Shown: positions 1-11,555 of the stretch, piece after piece
How positions within the stretch are numbered: the stretch's first letter is position 1
Layout: each line of letters starts with the position of its first letter
Source of the DNA: Acidovorax sp. HMWF029
GTDB taxonomy: Bacteria > Pseudomonadota > Gammaproteobacteria > Burkholderiales > Burkholderiaceae_C
DNA: 33,205 bases
Assembly: GCF_003060895.1 (NCBI RefSeq)
Contig: NZ_QAIH01000136.1
Span: forward strand, 1,235 to 34,439
Direction of reading: 5' to 3'
Made by a program: the position numbers and the translations under genes
Notes under the pieces: model-generated
The model's input: only the letters and a program-made list of their open reading frames with translations
The model's database searches: none
Told to the model about the DNA's origin: nothing

Positions 1-1
1 T

Positions 2-28
2 CCTTCGGGCGAATTCAGCGCCATGTAA
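2..28 (+). CDS. possible C-terminal end of an upstream + strand gene (partial)
   Basis: The second forward frame reads PSGEFSAM and then TAA at 26-28. A strong + strand terminator follows at 76-111, as expected for a gene ending here. Eight codons are too few to identify a product, and the call rests mainly on the terminator position. It could equally be non-coding. Confidence 0.25.
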   Translation, partial: PSGEFSAM

Positions 29-75
29 TTCCAACCGGCCTGTGCAGGCCGGTCGTGAAGTGCAAATGCATGAAT

Positions 76-111
76 AAGGCCGGAGTCCCTTGCGGGGCTC
101 CGGCCTTTTTT
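76..111 (+). terminator. Rho-independent terminator
   Basis: A 10-bp stem (AAGGCCGGAG at 76-85 with CTCCGGCCTT at 98-107) is extended inward by a TCCC/GGGG pairing around a TTGC loop, and a run of six T follows at 106-111. This is a textbook intrinsic terminator for + strand transcription and probably ends a gene that lies left of the window. From here to 250 I see no gene or clear site. Confidence 0.85.
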
Positions 112-250
112 GCTTTGGCATGTTTCGCGCAGGTTTGTGCGCCGTTGAAGGCAGCCGACAAGCCCCATCCACCAAAGCAGAAGCAACGCGCCGGGGTCCA
201 GCCCCTTCCGTTGAAGCCCGTGCCACGGTTTCCATCCAGCGCGCAGGCAC

Positions 251-279
251 AAAAAAACCCGGACAAGCCGGGTTTTTTT
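251..279 (-). terminator. Terminator of the atp operon (bidirectional)
   Basis: AAAAAAACCCGG (251-262) pairs with CCGGGTTTTTTT (268-279) around the loop ACAAG. Read on the minus strand it lies about 20 nt after the atpC stop codon and gives a GC-rich stem ending in seven U. The symmetrical A and T runs would let it also stop + strand transcription. Confidence 0.88.
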
Positions 280-299
280 CTCCAAGCGCAGTGGCTGGA

Positions 300-716
300 T
301 TATTTCTTCTGGCGGAACTTGCGCAGCGCCGCAATCTGGGCCGCCATCACGGCGAGTTCGGACTGCGCCTTGGCCAGGTCCAGCTCGCTCTTGGCGTTCT
401 TGAGCGCTTCTTCGGCCGATGCCTTGGCCGCATTGGCTTTCTCATCGTCCAGGTCCTTGCCGCGGATGGCGGTGTCGGACAGCACGGTCACGCAGTTGGG
501 CTGCACTTCCAGAATGCCACCGGCCACGAAAACAAACTCTTCGTCACCGTTGGCCATCTCGATGCGCACCGAGCCGGGCTTGATGCGCGTGATCAGCGGG
601 GTGTGGCGGGGATAGATGCCCAACTCGCCAGCCTCGCCAGGCAGCGCGACGAAACGTGCTTCACCGGAGAAGATGGACTCTTCGGCACTGACCACATCAA
701 CGTGGATGGTGTTCAT
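300..716 (-). CDS. atpC: ATP synthase F1 epsilon subunit
   Basis: Epsilon subunit of F1, part of the central rotor stalk. It links gamma to the c-ring and can inhibit ATP hydrolysis. The 138-residue product has the usual N-terminal beta-sandwich (about 1-85, with [19 protein letters not shown] and [17 protein letters not shown]) and a C-terminal helical hairpin rich in Ala, Lys and Glu (about 88-138). Two ATG codons are adjacent (719 and 716). I chose the second because AGGAG sits five bases before it and only two before the first. It is the last gene of the atp operon, followed by a strong terminator. Confidence 0.96.
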   Translation of the reverse strand: MNTIHVDVVSAEESIFSGEARFVALPGEAGELGIYPRHTPLITRIKPGSVRIEMANGDEEFVFVAGGILEVQPNCVTVLSDTAIRGKDLDDEKANAAKASAEEALKNAKSELDLAKAQSELAVMAAQIAALRKFRQKK

Positions 717-791
717 CATTGCTCCTAGGAAAAGATGGGTTGCTTGATTGCAAAGGGCTGAGCCGCCATGAGCCGCTCAGCCACCGGGCAA

Positions 792-2231
<1,440 letters not shown>

Positions 2232-3098
2232 TTACACAGCAGCGGCGCCAGCCACGATTTCCGAAAGTTCTTTCGTGATCGCTGCCTGGCGCGTCTTGTT
2301 GTAGACCAGCTTCAACTCGCCAATGACGCTGCCGGCGTTGTCGGTGGCGGCCTTCATGGCCACCATGCGCGCCGACTGCTCGGACGCCATGTTTTCCGCA
2401 ACCGCCTGGTAGATCAGGGACTCGACATAACGGACCAGCAACTCGTCGATGACGCTTTGCGCATCGGGCTCATAGATATAGTCCCAGCCGTGCTCCGTCT
2501 TCTCGGCCTGCATCTGCTCGGAAGACAGGGGGAGCAACTGCTCCACCACCGATTCCTGCTTCATGGTGTTGATGAACTTGGTGTAGCTCAGGTACACCGC
2601 GTTGATCTTGCCTTCTGCATATGCATCGAGCAGCACCTTCACCGGACCAATCAGCTTGTCCAGATGGGGCGTGTCGCCCAGACCCGTCACGTGCGAAACC
2701 ACCTTGGCGCCCACACGGTTCAGGAAACCCAGGCCCTTGTTACCAATCGCCACAGCTTCGGTGGAAACGCCAGCACCTTGCAGTTCACGCAGCTTGGTCG
2801 TCACGGCACGCAACACGTTGGTGTTCATGCCGCCGCACAGACCCTTGTCCGTGGTGATGACGATCACGCCAGCGGTCTTGGCATCGTTCACTTTCATGAA
2901 CGGATGCACATACTCCGGGTTGGCCTTGCCGAGGTTGGCTGCAATGTTGCGGATCTTCTCGCTGTATGGGCGGGCAGCCCGCATCCGGTCCTGCGCCTTG
3001 CGCATCTTGGATGCCGCCACCATTTCCATGGCTTTAGTGATCTTCTTGGTGTTCTCCACCGATTTGATCTTGCCGCGTATTTCCTTGCCTGCTGCCAT
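2232..3098 (-). CDS. atpG: ATP synthase F1 gamma subunit
   Basis: Gamma is the rotating central shaft of F1; its two long terminal helices form a coiled coil inside the alpha3beta3 ring. The 288-residue product has the conserved N-terminus with [21 protein letters not shown] and the C-terminal helix with [13 protein letters not shown] and [12 protein letters not shown], both signature segments of the family. The length is normal. GAGGAG precedes the ATG by five bases. The gene sits 18 bp after atpA and 33 bp before atpD, so it is co-transcribed with them. Confidence 0.97.
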   Translation of the reverse strand: MAAGKEIRGKIKSVENTKKITKAMEMVAASKMRKAQDRMRAARPYSEKIRNIAANLGKANPEYVHPFMKVNDAKTAGVIVITTDKGLCGGMNTNVLRAVTTKLRELQGAGVSTEAVAIGNKGLGFLNRVGAKVVSHVTGLGDTPHLDKLIGPVKVLLDAYAEGKINAVYLSYTKFINTMKQESVVEQLLPLSSEQMQAEKTEHGWDYIYEPDAQSVIDELLVRYVESLIYQAVAENMASEQSARMVAMKAATDNAGSVIGELKLVYNKTRQAAITKELSEIVAGAAAV

Positions 3099-3116
3099 GA
3101 TGGCTCCTCGTCCGGT

Positions 3117-4670
3117 TTAAGCGAACGACTTCTTGAACGCGCCGATGGCGGCGGTCAATTCGGCTTCTGCGTCCTTGTCCATGGCCTTGGCCTGTTCCAG
3201 CTTGGCCAGCAATGCAGCGTGGCTGGTCTTCAGGAACTGGTGCAAGCCGTGTTCGAAGGCAAGCACCTTCTTCACGTCGATGTCGTCCATGAAGCCCTTG
3301 TTCACCGCAAACAGCGTCGCGCCCATCAGCGAGATGGACAGGGGGCTATATTGCGCCTGCTTGAGCAGCTCGGTCACGCGGGCACCGCGGTCCAGCTGCT
3401 TGCGGGTGGCTTCGTCCAGGTCGGAAGCGAACTGCGCGAACGCAGCCAGCTCACGGTACTGGGCCAGGTCGGTACGGATACCACCGGACAGGTTCTTCAC
3501 CAGCTTGGTCTGGGCAGCACCACCGACGCGCGACACCGAGATACCGGCGTTGATGGCAGGACGGATACCGGCGTTGAACAAGCTGGTTTCCAGGAAGATC
3601 TGGCCGTCGGTGATCGAGATCACGTTGGTAGGCACGAAAGCGGACACGTCGCCAGCTTGCGTTTCGATGATCGGCAGTGCGGTCAGCGAACCGGTTTTGC
3701 CCTTGACTTCACCCTTGGTGAAGGCTTCGACGTAGTCGGCGTTCACACGGGCTGCACGCTCGAGCAGACGGCTGTGGAGATAGAACACGTCGCCAGGGTA
3801 GGCTTCGCGGCCTGGTGGGCGGCGCAGCAGCAGCGACACTTGACGGTAAGCCACGGCTTGCTTGGACAGGTCGTCATAAACGATCAAGGCGTCCTGGCCG
3901 CGGTCGCGGAAGTACTCGCCCATCGTGCAGCCGGAGTAGGCCGACACGTACTGCATGGCAGCCGATTCGGAGGCCGATGCGGCCACCACAATCGTGTATT
4001 CCATAGCACCAGCTTGTTCCAGTGCGCGCACCACGTTCTTGATCGACGAAGCCTTCTGGCCGATGGCGACGTAGATACAGGTCACCCCCTGGCCCTTCTG
4101 GGCGATGATGGCGTCAATGGCCACGGCCGTCTTGCCGGTCTGGCGGTCACCGATGATCAGCTCGCGCTGGCCACGGCCCACGGGCACCATGGAGTCGATG
4201 GACTTCAGACCGGTCTGCAGGGGTTGGTCCACCGATTTACGGGCGATCACGCCCGGGGCGACCTTTTCGATCACGTCGGTGAGCTTGGCATTGATGGGAC
4301 CCTTGCCGTCGATCGGCTGACCCAGGGCGTTCACCACGCGGCCGACCAGTTCGGGGCCCACGGGCACTTCCAGAATGCGGCCCGTGCACTTGACGGTGTC
4401 ACCTTCGGAGATGTGCTCGTACTCGCCCAGAATCACGGCGCCGACGGAATCGCGCTCAAGGTTCAGCGCCAGACCGTAGGAAGGTTGGCCGTCCTTGGTG
4501 GCGGGGAACTCAAGCATTTCACCAGCCATAACGTCCGACAGGCCGTGAACACGCACGATACCGTCAGACACGGACACCACGGTACCCTGATTGCGGATAT
4601 CGCTGCTGGCGGCCAGACCTTCGATGCGGCTCTTGATGAGTTCAGAAATTTCTGCGGGATTGAGTTGCAT
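3117..4670 (-). CDS. atpA: ATP synthase F1 alpha subunit
   Basis: Non-catalytic nucleotide-binding subunit of F1; it alternates with beta in the hexamer. The 517 residues match the family. The N-terminal beta-barrel (about 25-95) is followed by the nucleotide-binding domain with Walker A GDRQTGKT at 174-181, and then the C-terminal helical domain. The conserved segment with [10 protein letters not shown] is intact in the C-terminal half. The start ATG is preceded by GGAAAGAG. It lies 41 bp downstream of atpH and 18 bp upstream of atpG. Confidence 0.98.
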   Translation of the reverse strand: MQLNPAEISELIKSRIEGLAASSDIRNQGTVVSVSDGIVRVHGLSDVMAGEMLEFPATKDGQPSYGLALNLERDSVGAVILGEYEHISEGDTVKCTGRILEVPVGPELVGRVVNALGQPIDGKGPINAKLTDVIEKVAPGVIARKSVDQPLQTGLKSIDSMVPVGRGQRELIIGDRQTGKTAVAIDAIIAQKGQGVTCIYVAIGQKASSIKNVVRALEQAGAMEYTIVVAASASESAAMQYVSAYSGCTMGEYFRDRGQDALIVYDDLSKQAVAYRQVSLLLRRPPGREAYPGDVFYLHSRLLERAARVNADYVEAFTKGEVKGKTGSLTALPIIETQAGDVSAFVPTNVISITDGQIFLETSLFNAGIRPAINAGISVSRVGGAAQTKLVKNLSGGIRTDLAQYRELAAFAQFASDLDEATRKQLDRGARVTELLKQAQYSPLSISLMGATLFAVNKGFMDDIDVKKVLAFEHGLHQFLKTSHAALLAKLEQAKAMDKDAEAELTAAIGAFKKSFA

Positions 4671-4711
4671 GACTCTTTCCTTCTTTCTTTGGTTCGCTGT
4701 CCTCGCCGCGC

Positions 4712-5254
4712 TTACGCGGTGAGGGCCGCTTTCATTTGTTCAAGACGGGCCTTGACCGAAGTGTCCAGCACTTCGTCACCCACCACTACGCGAATGCCAC
4801 CGATCAGGGACGGATCCAGCTGAGCAGTGAGGTTGAGCTTGCGGCCAAAGCGCTTTTCGAGCGCAGAGCCGACATCGGCCAGTGCGGCAGCGTCCATCGG
4901 AAAGGCGCTGTGCACCACAGCATCCGAAGATCCGCTGCGGCCATTCACGAGGGCACGAAACTGTGCAGCGACTTCCGGCAGCGCAGCGAGGCGCCCGTTG
5001 TCGATGACCGTGCGCAGGAAGTTCTTGGCCGTGTCAGGCAAAGCCGAACGCGCAACACCCGTGAAGACGGCAAACACCTGGTCTGTCGTCACCTTGGGGT
5101 TGTCCGCCAGCTGGCGCAACTGGGTGTCGGCGGCAATGGCCGCCAGTTCATCGACCCAGTCAGCAGTGCTGGCCAGGTCCATGCCCGCGCCCCCAGTAGC
5201 GGCCTTGAACAGGGCTTCGGCGTAAGGGCGGGCAATGGTGGCGAGTTCAGCCAT
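4712..5254 (-). CDS. atpH: ATP synthase F1 delta subunit
   Basis: Delta (OSCP equivalent) caps the alpha3beta3 ring and joins it to the peripheral stalk made by the b subunits. The 180-residue product begins with the typical ARPYAEALF motif and ends with the conserved strand of the family ([29 protein letters not shown], residues about 147-175). The length is normal. It starts 10 bp after the atpF stop codon, so translation is probably coupled. Confidence 0.96.
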   Translation of the reverse strand: MAELATIARPYAEALFKAATGGAGMDLASTADWVDELAAIAADTQLRQLADNPKVTTDQVFAVFTGVARSALPDTAKNFLRTVIDNGRLAALPEVAAQFRALVNGRSGSSDAVVHSAFPMDAAALADVGSALEKRFGRKLNLTAQLDPSLIGGIRVVVGDEVLDTSVKARLEQMKAALTA

Positions 5255-5264
5255 GTGTGTCCCC

Positions 5265-5735
5265 TTACAGCTCGGTCTTCAGGCGGTTGAGCAGGTCGGC
5301 GTGAACGCCGGCGTTGACTTCCTTGCGGAGAATCTGCTCTGCACCCTTGACGGCCAGCGCAGCGACCTGCTCACGCAGGGCTTCGCGGGCTTGCACCGTT
5401 TGCTGCTCGGCTTCGGCACGGGCGGAAGCAACGATCTTGTTGCCCTCTTCCGTGGCACGTGCCTTGGCTTCTTCGATGATGGCCTGGGCACGTCGGTCGG
5501 CGTCCGCAAGACGCGAGGCCGTTTCGTTGCGTGCCTGTGACAACTCCTTCTCGACGCGCTGGTTAGCAGCGGTCAGTTCGGACTTGGCACGATCGGCAGC
5601 AGCGAGGCCTTCGGCGATTTTCTGGGCTCGTTCATCCAACGCCTTCGCGATCGGGGGCCACACGAATTTCATCGTGAACCACACCAGGATCAGGAAGACG
5701 ATGGCCTGAATGAACAGGGTCGCGTTGATACTCAC
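5265..5735 (-). CDS. atpF: ATP synthase Fo b subunit
   Basis: Subunit b forms the peripheral stalk that holds F1 against the rotating c-ring. The 156 residues have one N-terminal membrane helix (about 6-26, containing [19 protein letters not shown] and PPI) followed by a long charged coiled coil rich in Ala, Glu, Lys and Gln. The start codon is GTG (5733-5735), preceded by AAAGGTG at good distance. The length is that of the E. coli protein. It lies 34 bp downstream of atpE and directly upstream of atpH. Confidence 0.96.
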   Translation of the reverse strand: MSINATLFIQAIVFLILVWFTMKFVWPPIAKALDERAQKIAEGLAAADRAKSELTAANQRVEKELSQARNETASRLADADRRAQAIIEEAKARATEEGNKIVASARAEAEQQTVQAREALREQVAALAVKGAEQILRKEVNAGVHADLLNRLKTEL

Positions 5736-5769
5736 GGCAACACCTTTCTAGAGTGGCGTTGAGTGGGAA

Positions 5770-6977
<1,208 letters not shown>

Positions 6978-6996
6978 CGGACAACTCTTCTCTATA

Positions 6997-7470
6997 TCAA
7001 TCGGTTTTTCGGACACCAGGCCGCACCAACAGTGCCACCCAGTACGTTTTCATTGTGATCACCATGCCAACCAGCAAGGCCACCCAGCTCAAGTCCGGCA
7101 CCAGCCGGGGTGCCGCTGCAAGCAGCGCCACCGTCAACACGATCTTGGCGATTTCCCAACCAAAGAACCCCAGCATGGCTGCACGCGGATCGGACGACGC
7201 CTTGCGGCGAAACACCCCCCGTGCAAACAAGCCCGCCGGAACCACCACCGCCACGGCACCGTAGGCTGCAGACCAAGCCACCGACGCCCGGCCTGTCAAA
7301 ACCCAGGCCACCAGAGCCACCAGCATTCCAACCAGTGCCTGACCTGCCACCACTTTCCACACCGAGATGGGAGGATTGCGACTGCGCCACTGCTCCGCCT
7401 CTTGGGCAGTCAGGGGCTTGAAGTCAGATTCTTCAGCCTCAGCTTCAGTCTCAGGAGCGATTGTTTTCAT
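6997..7470 (-). CDS. atpI: ATP synthase subunit I (AtpI)
   Basis: Small membrane protein encoded first in many atp operons. It is not part of the finished enzyme and is thought to help c-ring or Fo assembly. The 157 residues have a charged, acidic N-terminus (about 1-35) and four hydrophobic stretches; GFFGWEIAKIVLTVALL and the ending VALLVGMVITMKTYWVAL fit the beta/gammaproteobacterial family. It is the promoter-proximal gene, with a -10 TATAAT about 50 bases upstream of its ATG. The function is family knowledge; the sequence shows only the fold type and position. Confidence 0.92.
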   Translation of the reverse strand: MKTIAPETEAEAEESDFKPLTAQEAEQWRSRNPPISVWKVVAGQALVGMLVALVAWVLTGRASVAWSAAYGAVAVVVPAGLFARGVFRRKASSDPRAAMLGFFGWEIAKIVLTVALLAAAPRLVPDLSWVALLVGMVITMKTYWVALLVRPGVRKTD

Positions 7471-7518
7471 TGTTGAATGACGCCCGCGTTACAGACTGCA
7501 ACTTTCACAAAGCCTCTA

Positions 7519-7546
7519 ATTATAAGTAAAAACCCATGGCTGTCGG
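7519..7546 (-). promoter_or_regulatory. Predicted sigma-70 promoter of the atp operon
   Basis: On the minus strand a perfect TATAAT (7524 down to 7519) lies 16 bp from CCGACA (7546-7541), which matches four of six -35 consensus positions. The transcript would start near 7512 and leave a leader of about 40 nt before atpI. The 288-bp gap between atpI and the divergent ybeD gene is more AT-rich here than its surroundings. I did not find an equally clear promoter for the + strand lipoate cluster. Confidence 0.65.
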
Positions 7547-7758
7547 AAAAAACCGCAAAGCGGGTGCGTGACCGGCTCGCAAGCGTGCTCCGTTGTGGTG
7601 ACAGGCCAACGACTCTGACGAAACAAAAAGGCCCGCCCCGCACCGGATTGGCGCACGCAAAAAGCTGGCGCCAGCACCTTGCCAACAGGCCGCTGACGCA
7701 CAATGGAACAGCGCTACCAGCTATTGAAACCGAAGCAAAGACCCAAGGGCTTTTCAGC

Positions 7759-8076
7759 ATGACACCCACAACCCCGCCGCCCGCAAATGGCCTTGCCGAG
7801 CAGGCCCGCGACCCACGCAAAGACTCGCTCATCGAATACCCCTCCAGGTTCCCAATCAAGGTGATGGGCGCCAAGGCAGACGGCTTTGTGCACGCGGTCA
7901 CCGAGCTGGCCCGCCAGTTCGACCCCACCTTCGACGCCAGCACCATTGAACTGCGCGACAGCCGCGCCGGCAATTACCTCGGAGTAACCATCACCATCAC
8001 CGCGACCAGCCGGGAACAGCTCGACAACCTGTACCGTGCACTGTCCTCGCACCCGCTGGTCAAGGTCGTCCTGTAG
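7759..8076 (+). CDS. ybeD: DUF493 / YbeD family protein
   Basis: Small ferredoxin-like-fold protein of the DUF493 family, 105 residues. It aligns with E. coli YbeD through [27 protein letters not shown] and the ending [11 protein letters not shown]. The biochemical role is not settled; in many proteobacteria the gene sits beside lipB, as here, so a link to lipoate metabolism is a context inference. The frame stays open 94 codons upstream to 7477, but that part has no family resemblance, so I start at the ATG of MTPTTPPP. lipB starts four bases after the stop codon. Confidence 0.88.
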   Translation: MTPTTPPPANGLAEQARDPRKDSLIEYPSRFPIKVMGAKADGFVHAVTELARQFDPTFDASTIELRDSRAGNYLGVTITITATSREQLDNLYRALSSHPLVKVVL

Positions 8077-8080
8077 GACC

Positions 8081-8806
8081 GTGTCTACACCAAAGCCCCT
8101 GAAGTCGCCGCCTGTTCGCCCTCAGATTCTCGGCAAGGTGGACTACACCACCACCGTACAGGCCATGCAGGACTACACAGCCACACGTACGCCCGACACA
8201 CCGGACGCACTGTGGCTGTGCGAGCACGCGCCGCTCTACACACAAGGGCTGGCCGGCAAAAGTGACCATGTCCTGGCCCCCGGCAACATCCCTGTGGTGG
8301 CGACCAACCGGGGAGGACAGGTCACGTTCCACGGGCCGGGCCAGGTGGTCGCCTATCCGCTGATCGATCTGCAGCGCGCTGGCTATTTCGTCAAGGAATA
8401 TGTGTATCGCGTTGAGGAAGCTGTGATCCGCACGCTGGCGCATTTTGGCGTCACGGGCCACCGCGTGGGCGGCGCACCTGGCATCTATGTGCGCCTGGGC
8501 GATCCCCACAGCCACGCCATGCTGCACCAGCGCCCACAAAAACGCACCGGTGCCGAAGCACCTCCAGCCCCCGACTTCGACGGCCTGGGCAAGATCGCCG
8601 CCCTTGGCATCAAGGTCAGTCGGCATTGCACCTACCACGGTGTGGCACTCAATGTGGCCATGGACCTGGAACCCTACTCCCGCATCAACCCTTGCGGTTA
8701 CGCAGGTTTGCAAACAGTGGACCTTTCTACAATCGGGGTCCACACCACCTGGGAAGAAGCCGCACAGGTGCTGGGCCAGCAGCTCAGCATCCGGTTGGCG
8801 CCCTGA
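8081..8806 (+). CDS. lipB: Octanoyl-[ACP]:protein N-octanoyltransferase LipB
   Basis: Transfers octanoyl from acyl carrier protein to the lipoyl domains of 2-oxoacid dehydrogenases and the glycine cleavage H protein, the first step of lipoate assembly. I use a GTG start at 8081, four bases after the ybeD stop with AGGA nearby, giving 241 residues. Motifs are present: [12 protein letters not shown] (77-88), [11 protein letters not shown] (127-137), the catalytic Lys171 in [14 protein letters not shown] and the acyl-thioester Cys205 in NPCGYAG. An extra low-complexity stretch of about 28 residues (140-168) lies just before the catalytic Lys. lipA follows after 15 bp. Confidence 0.95.
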   Translation: MSTPKPLKSPPVRPQILGKVDYTTTVQAMQDYTATRTPDTPDALWLCEHAPLYTQGLAGKSDHVLAPGNIPVVATNRGGQVTFHGPGQVVAYPLIDLQRAGYFVKEYVYRVEEAVIRTLAHFGVTGHRVGGAPGIYVRLGDPHSHAMLHQRPQKRTGAEAPPAPDFDGLGKIAALGIKVSRHCTYHGVALNVAMDLEPYSRINPCGYAGLQTVDLSTIGVHTTWEEAAQVLGQQLSIRLAP

Positions 8807-8821
8807 ACTCTGCCTACAGCC

Positions 8822-9802
8822 ATGAGCACCCCTGAAGTCGTCCGCGAAGCGCAACCCACCGAAGCCTACAACCCGCTGGCCAAGCAGAAGGCTGCTGCCA
8901 AGCTGTCGCGCATTCCGATCAAGGTGGAACAGGGCGAGGTACTCAAGAAGCCCGAATGGATCCGCGTGAAGGCGGGGAGCCCCACCACGCGCTTTTACGA
9001 GATCAAGGAAATCCTGCGCGAGCACAAGCTGCACACGGTGTGCGAAGAAGCCTCTTGTCCCAACATCGGCGAGTGCTTCGGCAAGGGCACTGCCACTTTC
9101 ATGATCATGGGCGACAAGTGCACGCGCCGCTGCCCGTTTTGCGACGTGGGCCACGGCCGCCCCGACCCGCTGGACAAGGACGAGCCCCTGAACCTGGCAA
9201 AGACCATTGCCGCTCTCAAGCTCAAGTATGTGGTCATCACCAGCGTGGACCGCGACGACCTGCGCGACGGCGGCAGTGGCCACTTTGTGGAATGCATCCA
9301 GAACATCCGCGAGTTGTCGCCCACCACGCAGATCGAGATCCTGGTACCGGATTTCCGCGGCCGCGATGACCGCGCCCTCGAAATCCTCAAAGCCGCGCCA
9401 CCCGATGTGATGAACCACAACCTGGAAACCGCGCCCCGCCTGTACAAGGAAGCGCGCCCAGGCTCCGACTACCAGTTCAGCCTGAACCTGCTGAAAAAGT
9501 TCAAGGCCCTGCACCCCAAGGTGCCTACCAAGAGCGGCATCATGGTCGGCCTGGGCGAGACGGACGAAGAGATCCTGCAGGTGATGCGCGACATGCGTGC
9601 ACACAACATCGACATGCTGACCATCGGTCAGTACCTGTCGCCGAGCAACAGCCACCTGCCCGTGCGCCGCTACGTGCACCCCGACACCTTCAAGATGTTC
9701 GAGGAAGAGGCCTACAAGATGGGCTTCAGTCATGCCGCCGTGGGCGCCATGGTGCGCAGCAGCTACCACGCGGACCAGCAGGCGCACGCTGCGGGCGTGT
9801 AA
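8822..9802 (+). CDS. lipA: Lipoyl synthase LipA (radical SAM)
   Basis: Inserts two sulfur atoms into the protein-bound octanoyl group to make lipoyl. The 326-residue protein has both iron-sulfur sites: the auxiliary cluster Cys74, Cys79 and Cys85 ([12 protein letters not shown]) and the radical-SAM cluster Cys100, Cys104 and Cys107 (CTRRCPFC). The C-terminal RSSY motif, whose Ser ligates the auxiliary cluster, is in MVRSSYHAD. The start is the ATG of MSTPEVV, 15 bp after lipB. Together with lipB it forms a complete endogenous lipoylation pathway; no lipoate ligase (lplA) is seen here. Confidence 0.98.
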   Translation: MSTPEVVREAQPTEAYNPLAKQKAAAKLSRIPIKVEQGEVLKKPEWIRVKAGSPTTRFYEIKEILREHKLHTVCEEASCPNIGECFGKGTATFMIMGDKCTRRCPFCDVGHGRPDPLDKDEPLNLAKTIAALKLKYVVITSVDRDDLRDGGSGHFVECIQNIRELSPTTQIEILVPDFRGRDDRALEILKAAPPDVMNHNLETAPRLYKEARPGSDYQFSLNLLKKFKALHPKVPTKSGIMVGLGETDEEILQVMRDMRAHNIDMLTIGQYLSPSNSHLPVRRYVHPDTFKMFEEEAYKMGFSHAAVGAMVRSSYHADQQAHAAGV

Positions 9803-9829
9803 GCCTGGCTGCACGCAAAACCGCGGGGC

Positions 9830-10546
9830 ATGATCATGGGCGCGGCGGAATCGCTCTCGCTGCGCCGCTACGGCGCGTCGCCGGGCAGCCATAGCCACGA
9901 TCACTTCCAGATACTGCTGGGGCTCTCCGGCGCGTTGGACCTGGAGGTTGCGGGGCATGGTGTACGCGTGGCGCCCGGTGGTGGCTGTGTGATTGCGCCG
10001 GGAGATCGGCACGACTTTGAATCGTCGCGTGGCAGCGTCTGCCTGGTGCTCGACAGTGCCCACCCCGGCTGGGCGCAGTGCGTCGGCATGCAGCGCAGCA
10101 CCCCACTGCCCGCCGATGCCCTGCCCCTGGCGCACTACTTGGCCAGCGCATTGCAACAAGGCCGCCCGCTGGCGCAGGCCCACGGCCCGGCGCTGCTGCT
10201 GGAAGCGTGGCAGGCAGGCTCAGCGCCCCCTAAATCCCTCCACCGATCCACGCGCCAACGCACTATCGACTGGCCCGCTCTGCAGCGCTGGGCGGCCCTG
10301 CAATGGCACCGCGAGCTCAGCGTGGCCGACCTCGCGGCACAAGTGCATCTGAGCCCCAGCCAGTTCGCTGCCAGGTGCCGCGAAGACCAGAGCATGGGTG
10401 CCATGGCCTGGCTGCGCGGCCAACGCCTGGCACAGGCGCGGCTGTTGCGGGGCACAGGCATGGCCGTGGCCGAAGTGGCCAGGCGCACGGGCTACCGCTC
10501 GCCCTCGGCCCTCACGGCTGCGCTGCGGCGCGCTGAAGATCACTGA
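9830..10546 (+). CDS. AraC-family transcriptional regulator
   Basis: The 238-residue product has an N-terminal cupin-like sensor half (about 8-75, with the His-rich SPGSHSHDHF and APGDRHDF segments) and a C-terminal AraC-type double helix-turn-helix (about 150-236, with LSVADLAAQVHLSPSQFAA and GMAVAEVARRTGYRSPSAL). The second HTH segment ends early at AEDH, so the protein is slightly short. ATG codons at 9830 and 9836 are both possible starts. It lies 27 bp after lipA and 106 bp before a drug/metabolite exporter on the same strand, the likely target; this is context inference. The ligand is unknown. Confidence 0.85.
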   Translation: MIMGAAESLSLRRYGASPGSHSHDHFQILLGLSGALDLEVAGHGVRVAPGGGCVIAPGDRHDFESSRGSVCLVLDSAHPGWAQCVGMQRSTPLPADALPLAHYLASALQQGRPLAQAHGPALLLEAWQAGSAPPKSLHRSTRQRTIDWPALQRWAALQWHRELSVADLAAQVHLSPSQFAARCREDQSMGAMAWLRGQRLAQARLLRGTGMAVAEVARRTGYRSPSALTAALRRAEDH

Positions 10547-10652
10547 CAAGTTGACCCGCTCTCGTTGCCGCCCCTGGCGGACGATTGCCACGCGACGACA
10601 GACCATTCTTGCGCGATGATCCCGGGCACCGTGCGCGCGTAAGCTCGGTGCC

Positions 10653-11486
10653 ATGCAAGCCAATCTCTACGCCCTGGGCGCCATAGCGCTGTGGGCCTCT
10701 CTCGCCTCGCTGGGGGTCTCGCTCACGCACATTCCTCCGTTCTTGCTCACGGGCATTGCGCTCATCATCGGCAGCGTTCCGGCTTGGCCGTTTGTGCTGC
10801 GCGATCCGTCGCAGTGGCGCATTCCCCTGCGCACGCTGGCACTCGGTGTGTATGGCCTGTTTGCCTACCACTTCCTGCTGTTCATCGCGCTGCGCCATGC
10901 GCCGCCGGTCGAGGCCAACCTGGTCAACTACCTCTGGCCGCTGTTCATCGTGGTGCTCTCGCCCGTGGTGCTGCCCGGCGTGGCGCTGCGCCTGCCGCAT
11001 GTGCTGGCGGCGCTGCTGGGGTTTGGGGGCGCGGCCATTGCCATTGCAGGCGGGCGCGAGCTGAGCGGCACGCTGGCCTGGGGTTATCTGCCCGCACTGG
11101 CGGCAGCGTTCATCTGGGCAACCTACTCGCTCATGACCAAGCGCGTGGCAGCCTTCCCGACCACCGCCATCGGCCTGTTCGGGCTGGTGTCCGGCGTGCT
11201 GTCGCTGGTGTGCCACGTGTTGCTGGAACCCGCTGTGGCGCTGCAGCCGCGCGACTGGGCGCTGCTGGCAGTGCTGGGCATGGGGCCGCTGGGGGCATCG
11301 TTTTTCATGTGGGACAAGGCGCTCAAGCTGGGTGACGCGCGGCACATCGGCATCCTGAGCTACATCACGCCACTGGCCTCGACCGCCTTGCTGATCATGG
11401 TGAGCGGGCGCCAATTCAGCGCCAGCATTGCGCTGGCTACGGTGATGATCATCGGCGCAGCCATCATGGGCATGCGGGTCCGCTGA
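10653..11486 (+). CDS. EamA/DMT-family transporter, YddG-like
   Basis: Inner-membrane exporter of the drug/metabolite transporter superfamily, 277 residues with about ten hydrophobic helices in two repeats. NLVNYLWPLFIVVLSP in the first half and GILSYITPLAST in the second are typical of the branch containing E. coli YddG, an aromatic amino acid exporter. The substrate cannot be read from sequence. The neighbouring AraC-type gene at 9830 is a plausible regulator. Its 3' end faces ptsI, with 66 bp between the two stop codons. Confidence 0.85.
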   Translation: MQANLYALGAIALWASLASLGVSLTHIPPFLLTGIALIIGSVPAWPFVLRDPSQWRIPLRTLALGVYGLFAYHFLLFIALRHAPPVEANLVNYLWPLFIVVLSPVVLPGVALRLPHVLAALLGFGGAAIAIAGGRELSGTLAWGYLPALAAAFIWATYSLMTKRVAAFPTTAIGLFGLVSGVLSLVCHVLLEPAVALQPRDWALLAVLGMGPLGASFFMWDKALKLGDARHIGILSYITPLASTALLIMVSGRQFSASIALATVMIIGAAIMGMRVR

Positions 11487-11498
11487 AATTCAAGCAAA

Positions 11499-11555
11499 AA
11501 TGGCCTTCATCGCGCGACCATCATAGCTTTTAAGCTATCAATTTTGAAATAGCTA
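11499..11555. repeat. Short intergenic repeat, family A (copy 1), with stem-loop
   Basis: This fills the gap between the convergent yddG-like gene and ptsI. It contains a perfect hairpin, ATAGCTT (11523-11529) with AAGCTAT (11532-11538), and ends with AGCTATCAATTTTGA. The TGGCC...GCGC...AGCTATCAATTTT pattern resembles copies at 16638, 18696 and 31951. It reaches the ptsI stop codon (11553-11555) and may serve as a weak terminator for either gene. Confidence 0.55.

Noticed and set aside
6978-7016. Longer atpB start (MSEKPIDIEKSCP)
   Set aside because: It would overlap the end of atpI and is not typical of AtpB; the ATG at 6977 has a good ribosome site.
7477-7758. In-frame upstream extension of the DUF493 gene (94 codons)
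   Set aside because: No resemblance to the family, and it overlaps the predicted atp promoter. The family normally begins shortly before the IEYP segment.
8060-10183. Open reading frame of 707 codons on the - strand over lipB, lipA and part of the AraC gene
   Set aside because: Antisense shadow of well-supported genes, with no motifs and the same composition artefact.
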